This document shows, in pieces, positions 17,901-23,993 of a DNA stretch of 53,217 nt. Location of the stretch: assembly GCA_934233735.1 (NCBI GenBank), contig CAKQGQ010000015.1, forward strand, positions 1 to 53,217. The letters are read 5' to 3'. Source of the stretch: an uncultured Clostridia bacterium (GTDB taxonomy: Bacteria; Bacillota; Clostridia; Peptostreptococcales; Anaerovoracaceae). A program made the position numbers and the translations under genes. The notes under the pieces were generated by a model that saw only the letters and a list, made by a program, of their open reading frames with translations, was not told where the DNA came from and made no database searches. The first letter of the stretch is position 1; every line of letters begins with the position of its first letter.

Positions 17901-20350
17901 TCTGTATTGTTTACCGCTTCAATTCCGCTCATTGCCGCAAACACATCGCTGAATACCAATTTGCGAATCATTTGAATTGTTTCTGTAACATCTTCAGCTG
18001 CAATCGTAAAGCTGCCTTGCACGCTCTCACAGTTTGGATGTGTGATTGTATAAGTGTATTCACCTTGCGGAAGGCTGTAGCTTCTTCCGGTTCCTGATGC
18101 TGCCTGCTTGCCGTCTGACTTGATTTCGACAGTGCAGTCTCCGCTGACGCCATCCGGTAAAGTGATGTTAAAAGAAATTGTCTTCTTAGCAAGCTCATCT
18201 AATGTAACAGACTCTGTTTTATCCTCGCCTGCGACGGTAATTGTTCCGGTTTTTGTCTTGTATCCAAACTTCGAAATTGTATAGCTGTATGTTCCATCCT
18301 CTACCATATAGAAACCGGCAGCAGAGTCAACCGTTTTTCCATCCGAATCTTTTAATTCGATTGTTGCACCGACTATTCCCTGTGTCGAAATGGTAAGCTT
18401 ATGAAGTTCTGCAAGGCGGAAGTTCTTGAGCCAAACGCAGTCGGAACCTTCATCTCCGCTGTAGTCCTTCACATAGGTCAGTTTCACTTTATCGCCACCG
18501 CTTACAGTCATCGAGTATGCAACAAAGTCATCCGTTGTTCCGATTTTGCTGTACGAGTCATTAATCTTCAAGCCATCGGAAACATATCCGTAGGAAGTTT
18601 CTGAACTTACTTTATAGTCAAAATAAAGTTTAGATGCCTTGACATCCTCATTCAGTGTAATTGTCACAGTAACCTGTGAGCTGCCCATTCCTGCGCTGTT
18701 TGACTTTAAAGCATTTTCTGTTACATCGTCGACAAATTCCTTACCGTCTTCTCCCTTATAGGAAGTGTTATGACTGTATTCTACCGTTGCCTTGCCTTTC
18801 AGTCCATTGAAAACGTGGCTTGGGAAAAGCTTTTCTTCAATCTTGATGTCAAAAGTCGTGCTTATTCCTTTGTAAGAAACTGTGATTGTTTGTTTTTCAA
18901 CTGGTGTGCTTGAGTCAAAGCCCGTAATTGTATATCCTTCGCTAACTTCCTTCTGCGTGTTGTCACTGAGAGTGGCAGTTACAACCAAATCTGTCGCGTC
19001 AAACTGTTCTCCCTGTGTATAGACAGTTTTATATCCGCTTACCGAAATCGCTGTTACCTGTTTAAGTTTTACTGTTTTATTCGAACCATCGGTCTCAACA
19101 TTGTATGTTCCGCTTTCGTCCTCATAGCCGTCGGCAGTTGCTGTATAGCTATAGGTATGGCTCTTTAAAACAGAATAGGTAAATTGTGATTCTGCAGATG
19201 GCTGCACGGTCGTTTCTCCGTCTTTCAATTCAAAAGTCGCTGTGTCCGGTGTGACTGCGAAACGCACATCTGTCCACTGCTCGCTGTCTTTCTCAAGAGT
19301 TACTTTTACACTTGTCGGGACTGCCGTGAGAACGCCTCCGTTCTCCTTAACTGTAACCGTTTCGCTTTGCGCTGCATATCCGTCCAAACTTACCGTATAG
19401 CTGTGTGTTCCTTCCGGAAGTGCAACATTGCAGCTTCCTGTATAGGTCGCTCCGTTAATGCTCAGCACTGCATTTGCCGGCGCAATATCAAAGCTCACGC
19501 TTGCAGTCGGTGTTTCCCAGTTTAATGCAGGGTAATCGCCTGCTTTGGACATGAAGGCAGGGCCGAGAAGACCTGCAAATTCTGCGGATTTCATTTCATC
19601 GGCGGTTTTAGCCGTTGCACGATCTATGCTGCCTTCTCCTGATACATATTCGTTCGTGCCCGTTAAATTATCAGCTTGGAGATAATAACAATTTTCTGCG
19701 TTACCTCCGCTAATCCAGCCTGCTATGGCTGCAAAATTACTTGTGCTCACTACTGAGATATTTCCTACATTGTAACAATTTTTAACTATCGCAGCTGTCT
19801 CAACGCTTCCTGTAATGCCTCCAAGATTAACAGATCTTGTTCTTGATGAAGTAATCCTTCCAATATTATAGCAGCTTTGGATTGTTCCTTTGTTTTGTCC
19901 TGCAATCCCTCCAACATATCTGCTATCGGATGTGATGTCCGCGGCATTCTTACAGTTTTTAATTGTGCCTGCATTCATGCCGACAACTCCGGCAATCTTT
20001 TCTCCGCCGGAGACAGTTCCGTTAACTCCAAGATTTTGAATCACCGCACTCGCAGCGGTTGATACAAAAACTCCATTCGTGGTTCCATCCAGCGTCACCG
20101 TATGTCCGCCGCCATCGAATGTGCCTGTAAACACGTTTGCATATGGCGCAGTAATGGTAATGTCCGTGGTCAGTTTATAATTCCCACCTGCATCCATAGC
20201 AGCAAACCCTGCTGCATCATTAATAGGCATTGCTGTATCTGCCCATGCGGTTTCCACTCCCATGCCGCTTGGCATGTAGGTAAACACCATCACGATTGCC
20301 ATGAACACAACCAGTGCCTTTTTGAAATAACTTCTATTTGTTAGTTTCAA
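11993..20350 (-). CDS. giant secreted GLUG/PEGA/Ig-like protein with transcobalamin-like C-terminal domain
   Basis: This 2785-aa protein has a Sec signal peptide (1-38, ending TAWA). Visible parts: GLUG-type repeats (about 40-280; GGIAGQNKGTI, NCYNVGNIS), PEGA-like modules and a Big_3-like module (about 283-505), three tandem ~280-residue units each pairing a beta-sandwich (FSYKVSTEQ, VVLKYTKDSSG) with PEGA-like loops (SYTYTASAFGYE), a second GLUG region (about 1373-1690), atrophied Ig-like modules, a DUF4430 domain (about 2400-2517; ANSGWLYTVNGKLPN, DNDKIVLYYTADY) and a tail nearly identical to that of the 1417-aa neighbour. Unlike that neighbour it has no toroid. Start is TTG with AAAGGAG upstream; the ATG alternative is absent. 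Cobalamin or another corrinoid is a plausible ligand, given the riboswitch-like leader, but unproven. Confidence 0.75.
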   Translation of the reverse strand: MKLTNRSYFKKALVVFMAIVMVFTYMPSGMGVETAWADTAMPINDAAGFAAMDAGGNYKLTTDITITAPYANVFTGTFDGGGHTVTLDGTTNGVFVSTAASAVIQNLGVNGTVSGGEKIAGVVGMNAGTIKNCKNAADITSDSRYVGGIAGQNKGTIQSCYNIGRITSSRTRSVNLGGITGSVETAAIVKNCYNVGNISVVSTSNFAAIAGWISGGNAENCYYLQADNLTGTNEYVSGEGSIDRATAKTADEMKSAEFAGLLGPAFMSKAGDYPALNWETPTASVSFDIAPANAVLSINGATYTGSCNVALPEGTHSYTVSLDGYAAQSETVTVKENGGVLTAVPTSVKVTLEKDSEQWTDVRFAVTPDTATFELKDGETTVQPSAESQFTYSVLKSHTYSYTATADGYEDESGTYNVETDGSNKTVKLKQVTAISVSGYKTVYTQGEQFDATDLVVTATLSDNTQKEVSEGYTITGFDSSTPVEKQTITVSYKGISTTFDIKIEEKLFPSHVFNGLKGKATVEYSHNTSYKGEDGKEFVDDVTENALKSNSAGMGSSQVTVTITLNEDVKASKLYFDYKVSSETSYGYVSDGLKINDSYSKIGTTDDFVAYSMTVSGGDKVKLTYVKDYSGDEGSDCVWLKNFRLAELHKLTISTQGIVGATIELKDSDGKTVDSAAGFYMVEDGTYSYTISKFGYKTKTGTITVAGEDKTESVTLDELAKKTISFNITLPDGVSGDCTVEIKSDGKQAASGTGRSYSLPQGEYTYTITHPNCESVQGSFTIAAEDVTETIQMIRKLVFSDVFAAMSGIEAVNNTDADKATEYGFSPVKTGENVILQSNNKGKGSSIAAMKITAKTAQKLSFSYKVSTEQTYDKFLILLNGTEEIKKSGEIDWTDYNIKLSAKDSVVLKYTKDSSGNRNDDTVYLKDFSAENLYKLTFAGAPAGTTFVVKQGETVIEAEADGSYLLANGSYTYTASAFGYEDANGSFTVNGGDVSETVSMNKTAAYTVNFKITKPSGITAKAAVVVKSGNTIIAAEEDGKYNLPAGTYSYTITCEGCETEIGEFTVGAEAKPVEVTLEKTLTFEDFFTELTGRTDITNDTRNAFKPVKEGAVKYLQSSNKINGTESKITFTFQKSTKLNFKYMVSENGSEFISDNYGLIIERNNQRIAEIEEVSENWKDYSISAKTGDVITLTYKCYVNTNDMSSLDKNFVRLRDFTAAPLTKVSFEGMPANAAISVKNGEKVVEPVDGSYLLEAGNYSYSITAFGYMPATNQALTIVGEEETKTVTVSMTETARHAVSFQVTPSGAAIVVKNEAGETMSALDGNASSYSLPANEKYSYEVSADGYVGKSGYFTADGAKEIKVDLVSAGTAWDGAAKNEPTLKNGIYQISSAAELAWFAGQVASSPAMNAILTANINLNNQTWTSMGSYSNPYTGTFDGNRKVISGLKGTQGLFDTVGASGTIKNLNLVVDISGNGQLGGVCRTLNGRIENTIVSGKIANATSYGATGGIAGTIPKGTATSGRITGCINQAEIQSTYAGYAGTLNIGGIVGYSYGTVENCYNIGSVKAKLPVNSGATQNKAIGGIAGQLYAGGILKNSYTIGAVTGPEAGIGSVIGINSGTVENTYVLGNICANTIATNNAKTGVNIQEKTADEMREALFAYTLGAAYNQDSKGDINNGFPILTWQGGDAPVVPEFEQNALADMNAIVIKDKTRADALEAEKAEFTSDDTIEGWREFFEDNTLTWDDIFAKVGIDLTNDGTLTPDAGGIYRLPDSCEALVLPTAGEKGSTIAWSSDAENITISSAAAVVTRPTGENKTVTLTATVTNNNISKNRTFKILLTSAGGAAEETLKQIAGKIENSRAFIQPMQMYDHTNIVQAMQQYLDREGYPVKDYVGQQEGIEVSLVSVGAKSMPQDGIDYIGEDGTITSYYQGTSGFSTTAAIYNDVHFKLSLDGKEEEVTMRVHVGWDVFHVKEMLDKVLKDITWDAIKGENTNAAEDKMVDGWMHTAVSGTINQNLILPKTLSKYSYAKISWTTVKTEDAQYIYAEDNGDGTATGILQRPPKSDTETPNDKGITLRATATFNFWDDYTVAQMTSQGSATEPAVSFKFFDVTIAEGSEEEKIAMKEALTAKYPGLIRDFVNKAQAVDLTKVTSDLQMPRPSILEENGIMSDSYNQRVTMTSSNTDVLQFNGYHAVIYRPLPGEEPATVNYTVTITDRRTKNVLAQNTFEMTILPLTQKEIDDAAAWMKQVCTEDVYWNGIKGENTDKNHITGNLKPFEEILKNADGSIEYIRGAVNITFGGIDVDDLPGYDAMHSQPWRQFRTSYQNVIASETLQVTKPEYDTQVTIDSVFTHTEMSKYWEKFKANEKYAQFEQFYKQPVSVTVTVKGENGVNPNPQPTSMSVTVSVDGKNVNGFKSTTGIVISGLGLNATAWDAVSGALTKAGYKYQNFGDYISGVTDANGVTLTETDTANSGWLYTVNGKLPNVYMGSYYLSDNDKIVLYYTADYTKDPAAGSWGGETNQDVITIGASGSATTTAPTDVKVSEKTNADGTKEKVADVKVSAGNQKEILKQAKANKSKEIILNVSKDAVKDANKADVTLDKSFIDSIVKDTDAKLTIKTPFGDKTYTQDELKAMSEAATGSTVTIAMEKAAEEPTDDTAANIAKAKSITADLKLAARSSKTTKKNIKAVLKSDAKVKASIQELKDLGFTVKYRFYRSTKKAASYKSAVTKKAATYTNTSGKKGTKYFYKVQVRVYDENGKLIAKTALKQCKYASRTWSKAKK
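12007..12730 (-). repeat. ~720-bp near-identical coding repeat, copy 2
   Basis: Partner of the repeat at about 5298-6020, encoding the same Lys-rich tail and Fn3-like C-terminus. The match fades upstream of the DUF4430 domains, which are clearly related but diverged. Confidence 0.85.
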
Positions 20351-20652
20351 TTCCTTTTTCTCCTTTCAATTTTATCGCATTTTTGCCGGTCTCGGTGCAA
20401 TTTTGCCGATAATGCTTGAAACGAGTCTTTGTTTTGGTTATACTTTTTTCAAGACAGCAAAACTGCCGCTCGTTTACGGCCGGCATATTGTTGTTAGCCG
20501 CTCGGCACCGCCAATTTTCCGGGTTCACGGTGCCGGGCTTTTTTATATAATACCCTTTCGGTTATTATCATGGTTTCTTGGCATGCTCCCATGCCTCTTT
20601 ACCGCCGGCAGCACCGCCTCCTTGCGATGCTGCCTGTATGTTTGGATGAAAA
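20351..20652 (-). other. hairpin-rich 5' UTR between leader terminator B and the TTG start
   Basis: About 300 nt with no gene. On the minus strand it holds, in order, GGCAGCATCGC/GCGGTGCTGCC, GGCATG/CATGCC, AATAACC-gaaa-GGGTATT, and GCCCGGCACCG/CGGTGCCGAGC (about 20500-20540). Only the last is flanked by a T-run, and that on the plus strand. This segment has no counterpart in leader A. Confidence 0.5.
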
Positions 20653-20729
20653 GAAAAACAGACTGTCTTGTGACAGTCTGTGAGTTTATCATTGTAAAAA
20701 GGCCCTTCCTCAATCGGAAGTCCGCCTTT
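20653..20729 (-). terminator. tandem leader terminators B1 and B2
   Basis: B2: ACAGACTGTC and GACAGTCTGT (20658-20667 with 20672-20681) form a perfect 10-bp stem followed on the minus strand by TTTTTC. B1, just upstream in the transcript (20696-20729), has AAAGGC...GCCTTT with CTTCC/GGAAG inside and TTTTT after it. Leader A has only the B2 equivalent as a terminator. Confidence 0.75.
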
Positions 20730-20975
20730 CGGTCTAAAAAGTGCCACCGGCGAACGTCCCTGCCGCTCTAACAGGAATATCCTTATGCCTTGTTTACCTT
20801 TTTAAGTGATGCTCACTCTGCCTCAGAGAATTCATACATCTAAGCAATAACTCGTCTCCCGACTCGTCGCCTGCCCGGCGCATCACGGTTGCTGAGAAAC
20901 AGCCGGAGAATCTCACTCCACTTCCGTTAGTTACCCTCAATGTCCTATTCAGTTCAAGCCGTTTCAACCGACTCT
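20730..20975 (-). promoter_or_regulatory. cobalamin-riboswitch-like leader B
   Basis: Second copy of the structured leader, upstream of the 2785-aa gene. The core reads TAACGGAA, GGAG-TGAGATT-CTCC, CTGTTTCTCAGCAACCGTGA, a GCGCC/GGCG stem and GAGTCGGGAGACGAG (20850-20864). The block 20808-21057 matches 9804-10048, with paired changes in stems and constant loops. An invariant CTCTGAGGCAGAG hairpin follows the B12-box-like element in both. The same arguments and doubts as for leader A apply. Confidence 0.65.
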
Positions 20976-20981
20976 GTCACC

Positions 20982-21010
20982 ATAATATCATGCGAGCTTC
21001 ACAAAAACAA
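20982..21010 (-). promoter_or_regulatory. promoter of leader B
   Basis: On the minus strand TTGTTT (21005-21010) and TATTAT (20982-20987) are 17 nt apart, matching the promoter of leader A in position and spacing. Predicted start near 20975, giving a 5' UTR of about 625 nt. Confidence 0.75.
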
Positions 21011-21146
21011 GGTGTTTTTTTCGCAAAATTTTTGGCTGTTTTGGTAGTTTCTATCGCCATCTTGCGAAAAAATATTATGCCATAGGACGCAATGTGCTTG
21101 GTATTTTTCATCACCTATGGTGGGCGCAGAGCTTGCATTTATCGGT

Positions 21147-21420
21147 AAAATGTATATTTACACTCCAAAAGCAAAGTTTTGATTCGTTGGCGTGTATTTT
21201 TTTACATGTTTTCCCATTGTTAATTTCTGTATCCAGCCTTCTTTTTTAACCAAAGTTACTACATGCCTATAAAACATTGAAATTTCAACCTTTTATAATT
21301 TATCTTTTTTAGTGTAATGTCCGGCGGTTTTGGATTCGTCATAGCAATTCCCATTATCTGTAATTAAAGACACGCCAATTAGCTAAAAAAGCCAATTTGG
21401 TATGTAAATATACATTTTTA
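21147..21420. repeat. MITE-like intergenic element, copy 1
   Basis: A ~274-bp non-coding element. Its outer arms are AAATGTATATTTACA...CCAAA on the left and the reverse complement of AAATGTATATTTACA...CCAAA on the right (20 of 22 match). An inner inverted repeat is TTGGCGTGT (21187-21195) with ACACGCCAA (21370-21378), and TTGAAATTTCAA (21277-21288) is a central palindrome. The layout is shared with 37378-37648. No ORF inside. The flanks show no clear target-site duplication. Confidence 0.75.
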
Positions 21421-21505
21421 CCCGAAAACGTAAACGGTAAACCTATATTTTTTACTTTTTTGCCGGCGAACGCAAATCTCTAACAGCAATCCGCTTGCCC
21501 CACGC

Positions 21506-21540
21506 AAAAAAATCGCCTGCAGCGTGTGCCACAGGCGATT
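21506..21540 (-). terminator. terminator of the CoA-transferase genes
   Basis: AATCGCCTG (21511-21519) pairs with CAGGCGATT (21532-21540), followed on the minus strand by TTTTTTT. It lies past the atoA stop, after the long hairpin. Confidence 0.85.
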
Positions 21541-21555
21541 TTAGCAAGCATTCTT

Positions 21556-21679
21556 AGAAACGCCGGATTTTTCGTTCACCGCTAGGAAACAAGATTTCGA
21601 AGTGCGGAGCATACTTGAAGTATGTGAGCACTGAGAAAATCGAAGTTGACAACGCGGTGGGCGAAAAAGACAAGTTTCT
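21556..21679. repeat. ~124-bp long inverted-repeat hairpin overlapping the atoA stop codon
   Basis: The arms AGAAAC, CGAAAAA-type and CCGC segments at 21556-21582 are complementary to those at 21653-21679. AGTGC/GCACT and the central CATACTT/AAGTATG close the hairpin. It begins on the stop codon (TAGAAAC) of the beta-subunit gene. Its regular cruciform layout is that of a dispersed repeat or a 3' mRNA-stabilising element. I see no second copy in the window. Confidence 0.65.
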
Positions 21680-22334
21680 ACTCTTCTTCCATAGCCTTCA
21701 TGTTCGGATCCTTGTGAAGTTCACAGCCTGTTGCAGCCTGTAATTCTTCCCAAGTGTAGTCAGGGTGAAGTTCTGTTACCCAGATACCGTCTTCTCTGAC
21801 TTCCATAACAGCCATTTCAGTGATGATCTTAGTTACGCATCTTTCTGCCGTAAGCGGAAGTGTGCATTTCTTTAAGATTTTGTGGTTGCCTTTCTGAGTG
21901 TGGAGCATTGTGATGATAACTTCCGGGCATCCTGCACAAAGGTCCATAGCACCGCCCATACCTGCAACTTTCTTGCCAGGTACGATCCAGTTAGCAAGAT
22001 CTCCGTTTTCAGCAACTTCCATAGCACCGAGAACTGTAGCCTTAACATGTCCGCCTCTTACGAGACCGAAGGATTCTGCTGTATCGAAGTATTTTACTCT
22101 TGGAACAGCGGTTACATAGGTACCACCGGAGTTGATGATGTCAACATCAACATTGGAAGCATCTGCAACTGCATCGATTCCTGCGAAACCGTTTTCAGAG
22201 TGGAAGGTAACGGTAACATCATCCGGGATGTAGTCAGCAACCATAGTCGGAAGACCGATACCTAAGTTAGCGAATTCGCCGTCCTTAAATTCTTTCGCGC
22301 ATCTTTTCGCGATTCTTACTTTTAAATCTGCCAT
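21678..22334 (-). CDS. atoA: butyryl-CoA:acetoacetate CoA-transferase, beta subunit
   Basis: This 218-aa protein is the B subunit of a family I CoA-transferase. It carries the SENG catalytic motif (S46-E47-N48-G49), with E47 as the glutamate that forms the CoA thioester, and the GGAMDL segment. In lysine fermenters this enzyme moves CoA from butyryl-CoA to acetoacetate, releasing butyrate and supplying acetoacetyl-CoA. It overlaps the alpha-subunit gene by 13 nt and has AAGGAG before its ATG. The close tie to the kam genes supports the butyryl-CoA/acetoacetate specificity, which sequence alone cannot prove against other short acyl-CoAs. Confidence 0.9.
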   Translation of the reverse strand: MADLKVRIAKRCAKEFKDGEFANLGIGLPTMVADYIPDDVTVTFHSENGFAGIDAVADASNVDVDIINSGGTYVTAVPRVKYFDTAESFGLVRGGHVKATVLGAMEVAENGDLANWIVPGKKVAGMGGAMDLCAGCPEVIITMLHTQKGNHKILKKCTLPLTAERCVTKIITEMAVMEVREDGIWVTELHPDYTWEELQAATGCELHKDPNMKAMEEE

Positions 22335-23047
22335 TTCTTTTCTCCTTCCACAATAGTATCTACGAGCACGCCCGCAACTGCGAAGTAATCAGGATCGATT
22401 TCGCCTATTTCAACTAATTTTTCAGGAGCAATGATTGTGTGCTTGGAAGCACCAGCCATTACATAGTTGAAGTTCTTAGTTGCTTTGGAGCAGTAGTAGT
22501 TACCGAATTTGTCGGCAACGGATGGTCTGATGAATGAATAGTCAGCATACAGCGGTAATTCGAATAAGTACTTCTTACCATTGATTTCTACGACTTTCTT
22601 TTCTCTTCCGAGTTCATCAAGCTCTGTTTCCATCGGTGTACCAACACCGGTAGGAGTAAGTACGCCGCCAAGACCGTAAGCTGCTGCTCTGATCTTTTCA
22701 GCTAATGTTCCTTGAGGAACCAGTGTGTATTTTAAAGTTCCTTCTGCGAACTGTTCATTCAGTTTCGGGTTTACGCCGAGGTGAGATGCGATAATGTGAT
22801 CTACCATGTGGTGTTCAAGGAGTTTGCCGATACCTCTTGCGGTCTTTGCCGCGAATTCGCCTGCAGGCTGACCTGCGTCGAGACCGCCGTCGTTACCGAT
22901 AACCGTCAGATGCTTAACGCCTTTTTCTACTAAAGCGTCCATCAGGATTTCAGGGGAACCTGTCGCAAGGAATCCGCCTACCATGATGGTCATACCGTCT
23001 TGTACGCCGGCTACTGCTTCCTGAGCAGTTTTAATTTTGTTAATCAT
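22322..23047 (-). CDS. atoD: butyryl-CoA:acetoacetate CoA-transferase, alpha subunit
   Basis: This 241-aa protein is the A subunit of the same CoA-transferase, with the family motif GGFLATGSPEIL near residues 25-35 and GNDGGLDAGQPAGEF after it. It is translationally coupled to atoA through the 13-nt overlap. Upstream on the minus strand, TTGACA (23113-23118) is a good -35 element but no good -10 lies at 17 nt, so whether the pair has its own promoter or is read through from kamE is uncertain. A GC-rich hairpin without U-tract (CCCGGC/GCCGGG, 23147-23166) separates it from kamE. Confidence 0.9.
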   Translation of the reverse strand: MINKIKTAQEAVAGVQDGMTIMVGGFLATGSPEILMDALVEKGVKHLTVIGNDGGLDAGQPAGEFAAKTARGIGKLLEHHMVDHIIASHLGVNPKLNEQFAEGTLKYTLVPQGTLAEKIRAAAYGLGGVLTPTGVGTPMETELDELGREKKVVEINGKKYLFELPLYADYSFIRPSVADKFGNYYCSKATKNFNYVMAGASKHTIIAPEKLVEIGEIDPDYFAVAGVLVDTIVEGEKKWQI

Positions 23048-23184
23048 GTTTTCACCTTCCTGTTAAATATTACAATATACATCTCTTATACCTTACACTT
23101 TTGTTATAACTTTGTCAAGTTGGGATGTATAGATTAAACTCACATACCCGGCATATTTCAGCCGGGCAAAATGAAAATCTTATC

Positions 23185-23979
23185 TTATCTGTCTGCGATG
23201 TTTGGCTTATCCTGCCATCCACGCTTCTCAACTTCCTGCATGATGTAGGACATTACGTGTTCTGCATACTTTCCAGGGCCGAAACCAGCGTCATAGCCTA
23301 ATTCCTGAGCAAGCTCGTGGGAGATTCTCGGACCGCCGCAAGTAAGGATAATCTTGTCACGAAGACCTTCTGCTTCGAGGAGTTCTTCCATCTGAGTAAG
23401 CTGCTTGATGTGGATATCCTTCTGAGTTACAGTCTGGGATACCAGAATGGCGTCAGCATTTACTTCCTTAGCCTTTGCGATTAATGCTTCACAAGGAACC
23501 TGGGAGCCCATGTTGTAAGGAACTACGTTCTTAAATCTTTCAAGACCGAAGTGTCCGTGGAATCCCTTCATCTGGATGATTGCGTCGATACCTACGGTAT
23601 GAGCATCGGATTCGATGGAAGCTCCAACTACAACGATGTCTCTGCCGATGTGCTCGCCAATCCATTCACCGCATTCAACACGGTCCATAACAGTACCTTC
23701 TACCTTTGGAACCTTGATTGCTGTGAAGTCGATAGTTGCCTGAGCTGCTCCGTATACAACGAAGAAAGTGTATCCCGGAGTCAACTCGCAGTAATATGTT
23801 ACGTTAGGTTCTTCAAAACCCATTTTCTTTGCATATTGTTTTGCACATTCTTCTGCTTCTTCACCATAAGGAACCGGAAGCGTGAATGCCATTTCAACTT
23901 TACCGTCATTTAATGCGTCACCGTAAGGCTTAACGCAAGTTAAATCAACCTGAGTTGTTGCTGTCTTGTTATCTGCCAT
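23185..23979 (-). CDS. kamE: lysine 5,6-aminomutase beta subunit (B12-binding)
   Basis: This 264-aa protein is the cobalamin-binding subunit of the enzyme that moves the terminal amino group of beta-lysine (or D-lysine) to C5. The base-off cobalamin motif DxHxxG is present as D125-A-H127-T-V-G130. K138 lies 11 residues after the cobalt-binding histidine, the spacing of the PLP-binding lysine in the known enzyme. A Rossmann-type B12 domain fills the C-terminal half. It follows kamD by 14 nt and is the last gene of the sigma-54-driven operon. Adenosylcobalamin and PLP are required by the family. Confidence 0.95.
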   Translation of the reverse strand: MADNKTATTQVDLTCVKPYGDALNDGKVEMAFTLPVPYGEEAEECAKQYAKKMGFEEPNVTYYCELTPGYTFFVVYGAAQATIDFTAIKVPKVEGTVMDRVECGEWIGEHIGRDIVVVGASIESDAHTVGIDAIIQMKGFHGHFGLERFKNVVPYNMGSQVPCEALIAKAKEVNADAILVSQTVTQKDIHIKQLTQMEELLEAEGLRDKIILTCGGPRISHELAQELGYDAGFGPGKYAEHVMSYIMQEVEKRGWQDKPNIADR

Positions 23980-23993
23980 TGTTTCCTACCTCC

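Noticed and set aside
20500..20547. Plus-strand terminator (GC-rich stem followed by TTTTTT)
   Set aside because: No plus-strand gene precedes it; it is better seen as one hairpin of the minus-strand 5' UTR.
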